Shown in pieces: positions 1-9,000 of a stretch of DNA of 13,387 nt. Every line of letters begins with the position of its first letter. Position 1 is the first letter of the stretch. A program made the translations under genes and the position numbers. Source of the stretch: Candidatus Aenigmatarchaeota archaeon (GTDB taxonomy: Archaea; Aenigmatarchaeota; Aenigmatarchaeia; PWEA01; JAGHBM01); assembly GCA_023133195.1 (NCBI GenBank), contig JAGLWW010000008.1:1-13387 (forward strand). Reading direction: 5' to 3'. The notes under the pieces were generated by a model. The model was not told where the DNA came from and did not search any database. It saw nothing but the letters and a program-made list of their open reading frames with translations.

Positions 1-1
1 T

Positions 2-2377
2 GTTCAGGGTTTTATAAAGAACATGGCTTATGGAATCGACTACTTTGTGGGAGGCTGGGAAATCTACGAAGTTGGTGAGACAACTCCAGTGGCAAGTTCT
101 TCAGAGACGTTTCTCTTGGAACCAGACGAAGTCAAATATACTACAAAGCATGACACCGGCCAATCAAATAAAAAATATTATTCCTCTTCTTTCGATTGGC
201 AAATAATTTGGAGTAGTGAATCACATTATTCCGGGCAAAGTACGAACGAGATTGACATGCCGTTTCTTTATCTTATAGATTCTACAATAGACAAAACGGT
301 TAACATAGACCAGAATGAAGAGAGCGGGAGAATTCTGAGTATCCAGGATACTGTGGGACACATAGGAGATTCGTCCCTTAACGTAAACCTTATACACGTC
401 AATTCAACAATACCGTACCTTTCCCAGGAAGGACGCGCAACTTCATGGAGCATAAGTGATATAGAGGTTCTCTACAGGTCCGGTGGTGGTGAAACAGATA
501 TCACAGGTTCTGTTAGCATTTCGTCAAGCGGGTCCACGTCATCTGAGAATGGATACGTAAATATCATTGTCACTTCAGCTGACCTTGGGAAATCCATGCA
601 AGTGGGGGACGAAATCGTGCTTAGATATAAAATTTCAAGTTCCAGCCACTCACAATATTCGTCTTACTTCTTCAATCTGGAAACAATTCTTGTAACGGAA
701 TCGGGTACACCTGATTATAAAAATCTGGCAGAATTGGCTGGAATATCGGGCATTGGTGGACCTCCGGGGGGAGATGGAGGAGGACCCGCCAAGGACGATG
801 CCTGGATACAAAAAGAAGATGCAAGAGCTCATGTGATAGTCGGGAACCTGGCAAACGTAAAGGTTATTTATAGAATATATGATACAGGAACCAAGGGAAT
901 AAGAGATACCGGCCTGATGGTTCTTATACCTGAATACGGAAAACTCCTGAAAGAAAGAACTGACATAGACATAATGATAAATGAAGAATGGAAAAAACTG
1001 GCACAAAACCAGGACTACAGGATAAACTACGGGGGAATTATTTCCGTTGGGAACAAAAACTACAACCAATATATAGTAGATTTTCTCTTGGGTGACGGGG
1101 AATTGAACCTGTATGACAACGACAAAATAAAAATAGAATACAAGACAGAACTTCCTTACGGACTGAATGAACTTATAACAGAGGCTTCAGGATACAACTA
1201 TTATGATGATAAAATCGTCGTAGAGTCTGTGCATTCCCTGATAAGGATTGGCGTCAAGGTAAGCAAATTTAGGTATACACAGGATGAATGGATACAGGGC
1301 ATTGCCCTGGTCGGGAGACCTGTCACATGGCTTAAAGAGTTCCGAATAAAAAATCCGAACGATGTCCCTGCGGAAGATTCTTTTGTAACAAAAGTATTCA
1401 GGGATGCTTTAAGCGCACATGTAATAACAGAAGACGGAGAAAAAAGAGAACTAAATATAATGTCGGATAACAGGGTCAGTTGGGGCGTCAGAATGGAAGC
1501 CCAGGAAGAAAAAAACGTATATCTGCAGGTTATAACTCCTCCTGTAATAGAAATTTTAAAGACAGTCACACCTTTGTTTTCAAATGAAACTTGGGTGAAT
1601 TTTGATATGAACTCCACCGTAAAGAACTTTGCTGAGGAAGCATACAAAAACGTGACTTACACGCTTCCCTACCCGATAGAGAACGTGATTAAATACGAGG
1701 GTTTGGAAGGACTTTTACCGGACGGAGACGATACTTTCGCGGTTGTCGGGGACATGAAATCCTTTGGGAACAAAAGCTTCTATATAAGGTACATACAAAA
1801 ACCTCCCATACTCATAGTAACCACAAACGGATTTAATTTTACAAACACTGAAACACTGGAAGTGAAAATCATAGTCATACCAACGGAAAAGGAAGAGATG
1901 GGTTATCTGGAACTCGAAACAATGGGACCTGTGGAAAAAACAAATAAAATGATATATGGGGATATGATGAATGTGGAAGGCAAAAAAGGCAGTATAAATG
2001 AATTCCAAAAATCAATAGAACTGGATAATTTGGTTCCCGGAAAATACAAAATTATAACAAACTTTAAAAAGGACTTTGTTACTGTGTTAAGAGATGAAAA
2101 GGAATTCAACATCGTGGGAGAGGGATTGTTTTTTGAAATCGGCTACAATCTGCTTATTTTGCTTTTTGTTGCTTTCGTATGGTTCACGTTTACAAGGATA
2201 GAAAGGAAGAAAGACAAGTTTAAGGAAGAATTGAGGAAATTAGGGAGAATGGAAAGAAATGAGAAAGAAAAAAACATTTTTAAGAACAAATTAAGGAAAA
2301 TCAGGGAGAAATTGAAAGGATTAAGAGGGAAGACAAGGAAAAAAGAAGATATATATCAAAGTGACGATAATATTTAA
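2..2377 (+). CDS. C-terminally anchored surface protein, 5'-truncated (paralogue of next gene)
   Basis: Function unknown; probably a cell-envelope structural or adhesive protein. The frame is open from base 2, and the first Met (base 23) is very likely internal: there is no ribosome site before it, no signal peptide after it, and the preceding residues VQGFIKNM align with VRGFLTNM at residues 329-336 of the next gene, implying about 330 missing N-terminal residues. Counting from Met 23: Ser-rich beta region 1-240; Gly/Pro linker about 242-257; DUF11-like beta domain about 260-400; a domain with a PVTWLKEF motif near 433; ITPPVIE near 504; a membrane-proximal domain with DFVT at 684-687; one membrane helix about 706-724; and a 60-residue Lys/Arg-rich, probably helical tail that should be cytoplasmic. 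PV-W-K, TPPV and DFVT are shared with the next gene in the same order. Only about six sequons (N127, then N521-N605) and no cysteine. Stop is 53 bp before the next start. The envelope role is inferred from topology. Confidence 0.85.
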   Translation, partial: VQGFIKNMAYGIDYFVGGWEIYEVGETTPVASSSETFLLEPDEVKYTTKHDTGQSNKKYYSSSFDWQIIWSSESHYSGQSTNEIDMPFLYLIDSTIDKTVNIDQNEESGRILSIQDTVGHIGDSSLNVNLIHVNSTIPYLSQEGRATSWSISDIEVLYRSGGGETDITGSVSISSSGSTSSENGYVNIIVTSADLGKSMQVGDEIVLRYKISSSSHSQYSSYFFNLETILVTESGTPDYKNLAELAGISGIGGPPGGDGGGPAKDDAWIQKEDARAHVIVGNLANVKVIYRIYDTGTKGIRDTGLMVLIPEYGKLLKERTDIDIMINEEWKKLAQNQDYRINYGGIISVGNKNYNQYIVDFLLGDGELNLYDNDKIKIEYKTELPYGLNELITEASGYNYYDDKIVVESVHSLIRIGVKVSKFRYTQDEWIQGIALVGRPVTWLKEFRIKNPNDVPAEDSFVTKVFRDALSAHVITEDGEKRELNIMSDNRVSWGVRMEAQEEKNVYLQVITPPVIEILKTVTPLFSNETWVNFDMNSTVKNFAEEAYKNVTYTLPYPIENVIKYEGLEGLLPDGDDTFAVVGDMKSFGNKSFYIRYIQKPPILIVTTNGFNFTNTETLEVKIIVIPTEKEEMGYLELETMGPVEKTNKMIYGDMMNVEGKKGSINEFQKSIELDNLVPGKYKIITNFKKDFVTVLRDEKEFNIVGEGLFFEIGYNLLILLFVAFVWFTFTRIERKKDKFKEELRKLGRMERNEKEKNIFKNKLRKIREKLKGLRGKTRKKEDIYQSDDNI

Positions 2378-2410
2378 ATAACTAAAAGCAAATATATTTA
2401 CTATATAAAA
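2371..2410 (+). promoter_or_regulatory. Possible archaeal TATA-type promoter for gene 2
   Basis: The 53-bp gap and the end of gene 1 hold two AT-only TATA-like stretches, TATTTAAATA (2371-2380, covering the gene 1 stop) and AATATATTTA (2391-2400). The usual spacing of about 25 bp puts a start from the first near 2402, which keeps the Shine-Dalgarno site in the transcript. The second would start too close to it. No convincing BRE is visible, and read-through from gene 1 is equally possible. Confidence 0.3.
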
Positions 2411-2413
2411 CTC

Positions 2414-2420
2414 GGAGGTG
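2414..2420 (+). promoter_or_regulatory. Strong Shine-Dalgarno site of gene 2
   Basis: GGAGGTG is a full match to the usual archaeal anti-Shine-Dalgarno end of 16S rRNA. It lies 10 bases before ATG 2431, and the spacer contains a run of six C, unusual in this AT-rich DNA. It fixes the start of gene 2, which the signal peptide supports independently. Confidence 0.85.
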
Positions 2421-2430
2421 CCCCCCACAT

Positions 2431-5400
2431 ATGAAGTTTAGGTGTTTGGTTATAGTTTCTATATTAGTTCTGCTTTTGCCATCTTTGGCTTTAGCTCATC
2501 CCGGTCCAAAGGCATACCTGGTTGAACAGGTAAGAGCCCACTACGAGACAAACGGCAGCCTAGCCAGCGACCCTAGTTATGGAAAATGTAATGACAATCT
2601 TAATCCCTGTAAATACGGATACGTCCAAGCTGCACCTCCAAACAATGAAGACGTTTTGCAATACCTGAAAATAACTTTGGGCGGTGACCTGGGAAAAACA
2701 AACCTCATAAATGCTGTTACCCACAAGGGCACCCTTGGAAGTTCCACTTACCCTGACAGGATATCATTCAGCGACGGTCACAACACAACCGAATTAAACG
2801 GTAACGATTTGGATGATGCCTATGAAATAAACGGCACTGGACATGCAAACGATGCACCCCCGATAATGCTCAACGCAACTATAACAAACTGGGAAGGCGG
2901 TTACGACCTTTATGATTATGATAATATTGGTTCAGGCGGTTCTTCAAACGTATTGAACTTCACCCTTAACATAACAAACCCGAGCAGCGGCAAAGCTGTC
3001 TACGATTTTGATATTGCTATACAATTTGAACAAAATAAAGGACCTGGCGGGCAGGACATAGTAAACATAGCAACTGTTCCCACGACAACAGGCTCCGGAA
3101 CACCTGGAAGGTCAAATCCCGGAGGCGGTGCCCAATACGACAGGGCAACCCTGACAACTGAGGACCTGAGTCCGGGCTCTTCTGTATATTTCTCTTTCAA
3201 CATCACAATAAATGAAACACAAAATTTTCCTGGCGGTGATAACGATATAGACCTTGACGAAGGTACTCAGGGTCCGACAGCAGGCCACGGAGCACAGGCA
3301 GATTACGGTAATCTTACGAGCACTTTTACAGGATATACAATAACAAGCCGCTTCTCCAGAGGACCCATAAGACAGGGCATTGACCTTGCCGGGGGAGGGG
3401 GCTCAAACTGGACTGTAAGAGGATTTCTAACAAACATGGGTAAGGAAACTCCTGCTCAAGGAGATTATCTGAGATACAATCTCTCAGAATGGAACATCAC
3501 CCAAATAGACTCTTCAACAGGAACGCCAATGACTCCCGCAAACCAGTCAGGCACTTGGAACGGTACTAGCGGTTATATACTAACTCCGGGATACGGTAGA
3601 CTCAAAACTACTGACTCGGAATGGAGCGGAAACACTCAGTGGTTTAACACAGAGACTACAAGCAAGCCTTATTATGGTTTTATGGTTGACTGGCAAGTTG
3701 AATGGAATACCACGACTTATGAAGGTTTTATAAACACGACTTACGACCTTACAACCCTTTACAAGATAGACATGTCAAATGTCAAGGCTCTTTCAGGAGC
3801 AGTAAATCCCGGCACGGAAGATAACGTGACCGTGGTGGATAAATCGACTATGCTTGGCCACAACAACTCGGCCGCGGATTTCATTGAAATACTTTCTGTT
3901 GTACCCGCAAGACCTGAAAACAAACAAGGTGAGAATGACCACGGCAACTGGACTATACACGAAGACTCTAGTCTTGTTGTCTCGGCGTGGTATGACGGCT
4001 CGTGGCATGATGTTACCGGTGAGGCTACTATAACCGTAACTCAGCCTGACTGTATGGCAAACACGGAAGGTTTGGTCAACGTGACAATCGCTGACATAAG
4101 TGGCTCGTCTATTGGAGACCTTTTAAAAACAAACGAAGAGATTAACGTCACATTCATTGTAACCTCCAGTACAGAAACAAAAGCGGGTGACGTGTTTAAT
4201 TTTACAGGAAATACAACAATGAAAACGGATAGCGGAACTCCGCTGACTGAAATCATTGGTACGGAGCAGGTGAATTTGGCCGGAATGCAGCTTACCGGCT
4301 GGAAGCAATTAATAGGTTACGACCCAAGCAACCCCAGTCTCATAGATGCCGGAATACTTGTAGAAGTGACTTCAGACAACATTGACACTAAAATACAAAA
4401 TATAAAGTTCCTTGATTACATACCAAACGGAACGGACATAGACGGCAACATTACTGCACTTAGAGAAGCTGTGACCGTAAAATACTACAACGGCTCTGAG
4501 TGGCTGGACTGGGCAGATGGAACTAATTTCAACATATCCAACAACGGAACGGTGACCCTGCCGGACGGACTTATCGTGAATGCATATGAATTCTGGAACA
4601 CATCAGCAGGTGGAGGCGGCTGGAATCTTGGTAACACTGAAAAGATAAACGTAACATACCAAATGAACGTTACCTCTTCTGGAGCATACGTATTACCTAC
4701 CATAATATCAGGTTTCGATCCTGTTACAGGAATAGAGTTCAGCACTATGGCAATAGGAGCAATATACGTTGATATTCCCACTCCGCTCCTGCCTCTGGAG
4801 ATAGACGAAGGTGACTTCAGCCAGGCAAAGATGGCTATAGTAAACAAGCCTGTGTTATGGATGAAAGACTTTGATGCGTATAATCCAAACGGAAGGCCCG
4901 CCAAGTCAAAATTCTCTGTAAACGTGTTCTCGGACACGAGCAAGGGTTATGCAACTTATTACGATGAATACGGAAGTAAAGTGGAGGAAGTGGTGGATTT
5001 AATAGTAACTAAAGAAGGGAAAAGAATGGTGTGGGAAAGCACTATAAACCCCTTTGAATCAAGAAGTTACGAGGTAAGGATATTAACACCACCTGTAATG
5101 GAAGTTGACAGGAACGTGGAAGTACTGGAAAAGCTTCCTAACAAGAAGGTAAAGATAATCATGGACGTCTTCCTGAAGAACTTCGGAAAGGAGGATTATG
5201 AGAACGTTGTATTAAACCTTCCAATAGGAGTCGATGACATATTAAAGGCAAGGGATTCGTTTGGACGTGAGCTACAGTTCAGCGGCGGAAGGGATTCAAG
5301 CAAGATTATGACAGGGGATATTAAATCTGAAGGAATGAAATCCGTGAACATAATATACAAGCAATCCTACCCCACGATAATAGTAACTCCTGAAAAGGAT

Positions 5401-5817
5401 GAATTTCTTGTGGGCTCCCCCATAGGCCTTAACATCCTTGTAATAAATGGCGGGGAAGAAATAGATTATCCATACTTGGAAATAGAGATTTACACACCAG
5501 GCATGGATATAATAGCATCAGACATAAAGAAAATTGAAAAATTACAGCCTCTTGAAAAGACTGAGCTTACCGAAAGATACTTCCTTCCTGTATCGGCCCC
5601 AACAGGACTGTATCTTGCTTCAGTAAGCTTCAGAGAAGACTTCGTGACTTTGGCCAGCGGAACAGGACAGTTCTTCCTGACCGGAAGCGAAAAAGGACTG
5701 ACACAAACATGGGGATGGATTTTGCTGTTAATAGTGATTATACTGATGGGATTCCTCTCCTTTAAAAGGATTCAGTCAGTCAGAAAGGATGTAAGTAAAA
5801 GATTTAAGGTGATGTAA
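2431..5817 (+). CDS. Secreted, glycosylated surface protein with C-terminal membrane anchor
   Basis: A complete 1128-residue envelope protein of unknown function. Residues 1-22 are a Sec signal peptide (basic start, Leu-rich core, cleavage likely after LALA, mature end HPGP). The mature protein is beta-rich: an N-terminal region to about 320 with C53/C60 close enough for a disulfide and a CARDB-like stretch near 145-195; a Gly-rich joint at 320-325; a module (329 to about 610) matching the start of visible gene 1; a DUF11-like domain about 630-750 (DYIPNGT, later WNLGNTEKINVTY); the PVLWMKDF motif at 807-814; LTPPVME near 885-891; DFVT at 1070-1073; one membrane helix about 1094-1111; and a short basic cytoplasmic tail. 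By hand count it has 31 sequons, all at or before N746 and none after. It is a tandem paralogue of gene 1, and its stop overlaps the start of the next gene. An S-layer-like or adhesin role is inferred; no catalytic motif is seen. Confidence 0.9.
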   Translation: MKFRCLVIVSILVLLLPSLALAHPGPKAYLVEQVRAHYETNGSLASDPSYGKCNDNLNPCKYGYVQAAPPNNEDVLQYLKITLGGDLGKTNLINAVTHKGTLGSSTYPDRISFSDGHNTTELNGNDLDDAYEINGTGHANDAPPIMLNATITNWEGGYDLYDYDNIGSGGSSNVLNFTLNITNPSSGKAVYDFDIAIQFEQNKGPGGQDIVNIATVPTTTGSGTPGRSNPGGGAQYDRATLTTEDLSPGSSVYFSFNITINETQNFPGGDNDIDLDEGTQGPTAGHGAQADYGNLTSTFTGYTITSRFSRGPIRQGIDLAGGGGSNWTVRGFLTNMGKETPAQGDYLRYNLSEWNITQIDSSTGTPMTPANQSGTWNGTSGYILTPGYGRLKTTDSEWSGNTQWFNTETTSKPYYGFMVDWQVEWNTTTYEGFINTTYDLTTLYKIDMSNVKALSGAVNPGTEDNVTVVDKSTMLGHNNSAADFIEILSVVPARPENKQGENDHGNWTIHEDSSLVVSAWYDGSWHDVTGEATITVTQPDCMANTEGLVNVTIADISGSSIGDLLKTNEEINVTFIVTSSTETKAGDVFNFTGNTTMKTDSGTPLTEIIGTEQVNLAGMQLTGWKQLIGYDPSNPSLIDAGILVEVTSDNIDTKIQNIKFLDYIPNGTDIDGNITALREAVTVKYYNGSEWLDWADGTNFNISNNGTVTLPDGLIVNAYEFWNTSAGGGGWNLGNTEKINVTYQMNVTSSGAYVLPTIISGFDPVTGIEFSTMAIGAIYVDIPTPLLPLEIDEGDFSQAKMAIVNKPVLWMKDFDAYNPNGRPAKSKFSVNVFSDTSKGYATYYDEYGSKVEEVVDLIVTKEGKRMVWESTINPFESRSYEVRILTPPVMEVDRNVEVLEKLPNKKVKIIMDVFLKNFGKEDYENVVLNLPIGVDDILKARDSFGRELQFSGGRDSSKIMTGDIKSEGMKSVNIIYKQSYPTIIVTPEKDEFLVGSPIGLNILVINGGEEIDYPYLEIEIYTPGMDIIASDIKKIEKLQPLEKTELTERYFLPVSAPTGLYLASVSFREDFVTLASGTGQFFLTGSEKGLTQTWGWILLLIVIILMGFLSFKRIQSVRKDVSKRFKVM
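5807..5813 (+). promoter_or_regulatory. Shine-Dalgarno site of the 72-residue protein
   Basis: AGGTGAT lies inside the last codons of gene 2, three bases before the ATG at 5817. Together with the TAATG stop/start overlap it points to translational coupling of the two genes. Confidence 0.75.
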
Positions 5818-6035
5818 TGTATGTCTTTGGAGTAAGCATACCTATACTTGAATTGCTTGTAATCTTCTGTATAGTGGTTGTCGTCTACTTGGTCATACTT
5901 GAAATAGAATTCAGGCAGCTTAAAGCAATAACAAAGAAATTTGACGATGAAGAGATACTTTTAAGCAAGGAAATGAGAGAACTGAGAAGCGAAGTATCTG
6001 AACTGAAAGAAGTGATAAAGGCGCTTAAAAGATAG
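5817..6035 (+). CDS. Small single-helix membrane protein with coiled coil
   Basis: A 72-residue protein I do not recognise as a named family. Residues about 8-29 form one long hydrophobic helix (PILELLVIF through VVVVYLVIL) with no positive charge before it. Residues 30-72 are charged and helical with heptad-like Leu/Ile spacing (for example MRELRSEVSELKEVIKALK), a likely coiled coil. Arg/Lys directly after the helix suggest, by the positive-inside rule, an outside N-terminus and a cytoplasmic coiled coil. The start is fixed by AGGTGAT and the one-base TAATG overlap with gene 2, so it is probably made in a fixed ratio to gene 2. Because genes 1 and 2 also end in basic cytoplasmic tails, this protein could oligomerise or tether those anchors under the membrane; that is inference. 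Length, helix and tight coupling argue that it is a real gene. Confidence 0.82.
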   Translation: MYVFGVSIPILELLVIFCIVVVVYLVILEIEFRQLKAITKKFDDEEILLSKEMRELRSEVSELKEVIKALKR

Positions 6036-6072
6036 GCAAGAATAATATTAATAAATAGGAATAATAATTATT
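6036..6072 (+). promoter_or_regulatory. AT-rich leader of the giant gene, possible promoter
   Basis: This 37-bp gap is almost all A and T. ATTAATAAAT (6047-6056) could be a TATA element centred about 22 bases before the ATG, which would give a leaderless or nearly leaderless transcript. The only ribosome-site candidate is a weak AGGA at 6057-6060, 12 bases from the start. The gene may be transcribed from here or read through from gene 3. No terminator hairpin is visible after 6035. Confidence 0.35.
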
Positions 6073-6074
6073 AT
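6061..6074. repeat. 14-bp perfect AT palindrome over the giant gene's start codon
   Basis: ATAATAATTATTAT equals its own reverse complement and covers the first two bases of the ATG at 6073. It could be an operator or an mRNA hairpin limiting initiation, or a chance product of AT-only sequence. Confidence 0.5.
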
Positions 6075-9000
6075 GCGCCCCAAATTTTCAAAATTTTTTA
6101 TCTTTTTAGTTGTTTTAATATGCATATTGATAATTCCACTTTTCATAGTGGCAAAAGGATCTGTGGGTGCGCACCCTTTCACGGAGCAAAAAACTTTTAA
6201 CCTTGACTTTGACCAGAAGACCTTCCAGTACGAACAAAGACAGCTCAACGAAACTAATTATCCATACTCATACATTTACACTTATTACAACGCATCAAAC
6301 CAGACTTTCTGGATAGAAATCCCGAAGAACAGCACTGTCTCCAATTCCACTTTAAAACTAACCGGTTTTATTCTTGTTAACAAAACTTATGTCAGCGATG
6401 TACTTTACGATGTAGAGATAGGAAATATAACAATTGATTCAGGAAATGAGTTTGTTATATCCTCTTTTAAAGTCGGTGATAATACAACAAGGGTATATGA
6501 CGATCAAAAGAACTTTTTGTGGGGATATGACATAATCGGCGGTGATGTCACTTATGATACCAAGATATCCAATATTTCCAGTTATCCTAATCAGATAGTT
6601 CTGGGTTCTGACGACGGTATTTTTATTCTGGATTCCGGTGGGAATGAAGTTGACAACAATTCTATTGGAGTTGTCAGAGCTTTGGACATAGGAAACTTGA
6701 CAACAGATTTGGGAAATGAAATTGTTGGAGGAGGAGGTAATCTTTATCTCCTGAATTCTACGTTGGATTTGGTTAAAAACAGCACGACCATAACTGGTGT
6801 TTATGGTGTAGCTGTTGATGATGTGACATCTTCCAATCCCGGAAATGAGATAGCAGTTGGATGTGGAGGGACTGGAAACAACAAGATCATTCTTTTGAAT
6901 TATACAAGTAATGATTTCATGGAAATGTGGTCTTATGCAACCGGTAGCACGGTTAGTGATGTCGCTATAGGGAACATATCTGTGGATTCGGGAAATGAAA
7001 TTATCGGCGTCAGTTCAGATAACAAAGTATATGCCCTGAATTCCACAGGAGATAATTTATGGAATTACACGTTGGATGATTATGGAGCTTCGGTTGTTAT
7101 AGGCGAATTTGTTGACATAAGTCCAGGAAACGAAGTCATCGTTGGTTCCGGAGGAGGGGATGTAAACAACACTATATATATACTGAACTCAACGGGAGGA
7201 TTGATTCTGTCTTATGAAGCTGATGGTTACGTAAGGGGGATAACCATAGGAAACATGACGGCGGACACGGAGAACAATATAAACGAGATACTTGCTGTCA
7301 CAACAAACGGCTCTCTCTATGAACTTAATTATGATTCATTCCCCACAAACGTGACTTTGAATGTTGGGGACGGCCCAGTGGACTGGAACTATATAGGAAA
7401 GTTCAGAACATCGGAAGTACTGGATGACACGGACAACTTGACTGCCGCCATTCAAAGCTTTCTGGACGACTGCAGTGAGGAGGTATGCGTGGTTCCTTTT
7501 ACCGCATATTCTGCAGGCAGGGGCAGGCTGCAGGTAAGCGACATAAACATAAGCTACTCTTATAACGCAAGCACAGACATACACAATGTAAATATCTCGT
7601 CCCCGCAAGAGGCCTGGGCAAAGACGCAAAACATAAAGGTAAACCAGTCCATAGTCAAAGAAGCCATAAATGTAAGTTACACTGACCCCGACCTGAACAT
7701 AAGCATAAGGGAAATGAAAATCAATTCCGGTGCGACCGCGTGCGGTTTCAAGAACGAAGAGTACTCAAACATTACTATCGGCTCGGATAACTACTGCAAC
7801 GTAACGGACAAGGGAATATTAATACTTCCCGGACAGGGCTCTTACTCTTATCACTTATTGTGGGACGACCAGATGTCAAAGGGAACACCTATTATTTTGA
7901 ACGAATCTGACCCTTACACTACAAACACAACTGACAACTACCTTTGGATAAAGAACATAACAATATGGAACAACGCATCTTCTGAAAACTTTACAAACAT
8001 AACAGCCAATGTCTCCCTGAACAAGACTATAGTAAAGGGCGATGCCTTCCTGAATGTGACGTGGAATAACACGAAATATAACATAACCCCCTCGACTCAG
8101 TGTCCGAATATGGAAGATGTGGGCAACGGCTTTTATGCATGCTGGAACGACACAGATGAAGACAGTGTAAGAGACTTTTTCAACTGGACCCAGCCCAACG
8201 CGTCGGCCGGCAGTTCCGTTTTCTATCAGGCAGGCGGGACAAGAAACCTTTTGCCAAATATAACCTCTCCGAACGTTGACCCGTCTTCGGGATTATGGGG
8301 CCAGCACTTCAACTTCTCTGCTTTAGCCGAGGATGATGAAAACGATGAAATCAATATGACCTTATGGGTATATACAAACTTCACAAATACCTGGGTGAAG
8401 AAAGAAAGTCAGAACACGTCAGGAAGCAGCACGGTTTCCTTCAACATATCCTCTGACAAGGACTGGGTTGGAACTAACTGGTACAAGTTTGAATATTTTG
8501 ATTACAACGCAAGCAACCCCTCGCAAACATACCACTCCCCGAGAAACACTTCTGGAAATTATTCCGGACCCGTTGTCCAGATACACAACGTAACTTTGCA
8601 GCACGTGGAGGGAAACAACACGAACGTAAGCAGGGAATATGGCAATACAAATACCACCCTTAATGTATACTTGAACGATTCCACCGGATATGAAAACTGG
8701 ACTGACACAGGCTGTATATTCTGGATCACTCTGGACGGGAATGTAACAGACTGGGGTCATTCGGAGAGTGTAAATTCAAGCGGATATTCCAACCATAGTT
8801 TTAACCCGAACGGAAGTTATTCTGTCGGATTACAGAACTGGACTGTGACTTTAAATGAAAGCTTTTACAACCTGACCGACCCAGAGAACTATACGCTACG
8901 CGTGAAAGGCCACTTGAACGTAAGTCTCTCACAACCACAGGCATCCCAGAATATAATAAGAAACCAGTCACTGACGTTTGAAGGCAGGCTTTCTGATGAG

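Noticed and set aside
23..25. ATG at 23 as the true start of gene 1
   Set aside because: The frame is open to the window edge, there is no ribosome site or signal peptide, and the preceding residues align with the interior of gene 2.
752..797. G-rich stretch as a possible G-quadruplex
   Set aside because: It is explained by codons for a Gly/Pro linker, and the G runs are uneven; no regulatory context.
1201..1647. Minus-strand open frame of 148 codons within gene 1
   Set aside because: It lies antisense to a clearly coding region, lacks a ribosome site and reads as low-sense composition. The same holds for the other antisense frames, such as 4485-4943 and 12202-12603.
2417..2430. Hairpin formed by the C-run next to the Shine-Dalgarno site of gene 2
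   Set aside because: Only a three-base GTG/CAC stem is possible, too weak to act as a switch.
2497..2502. Mature N-terminal His (HP in gene 2, also HP in the giant protein) as a copper histidine brace
   Set aside because: No second conserved His pattern or recognisable LPMO/CopC fold follows; two HP ends are likely chance after an Ala cleavage site.
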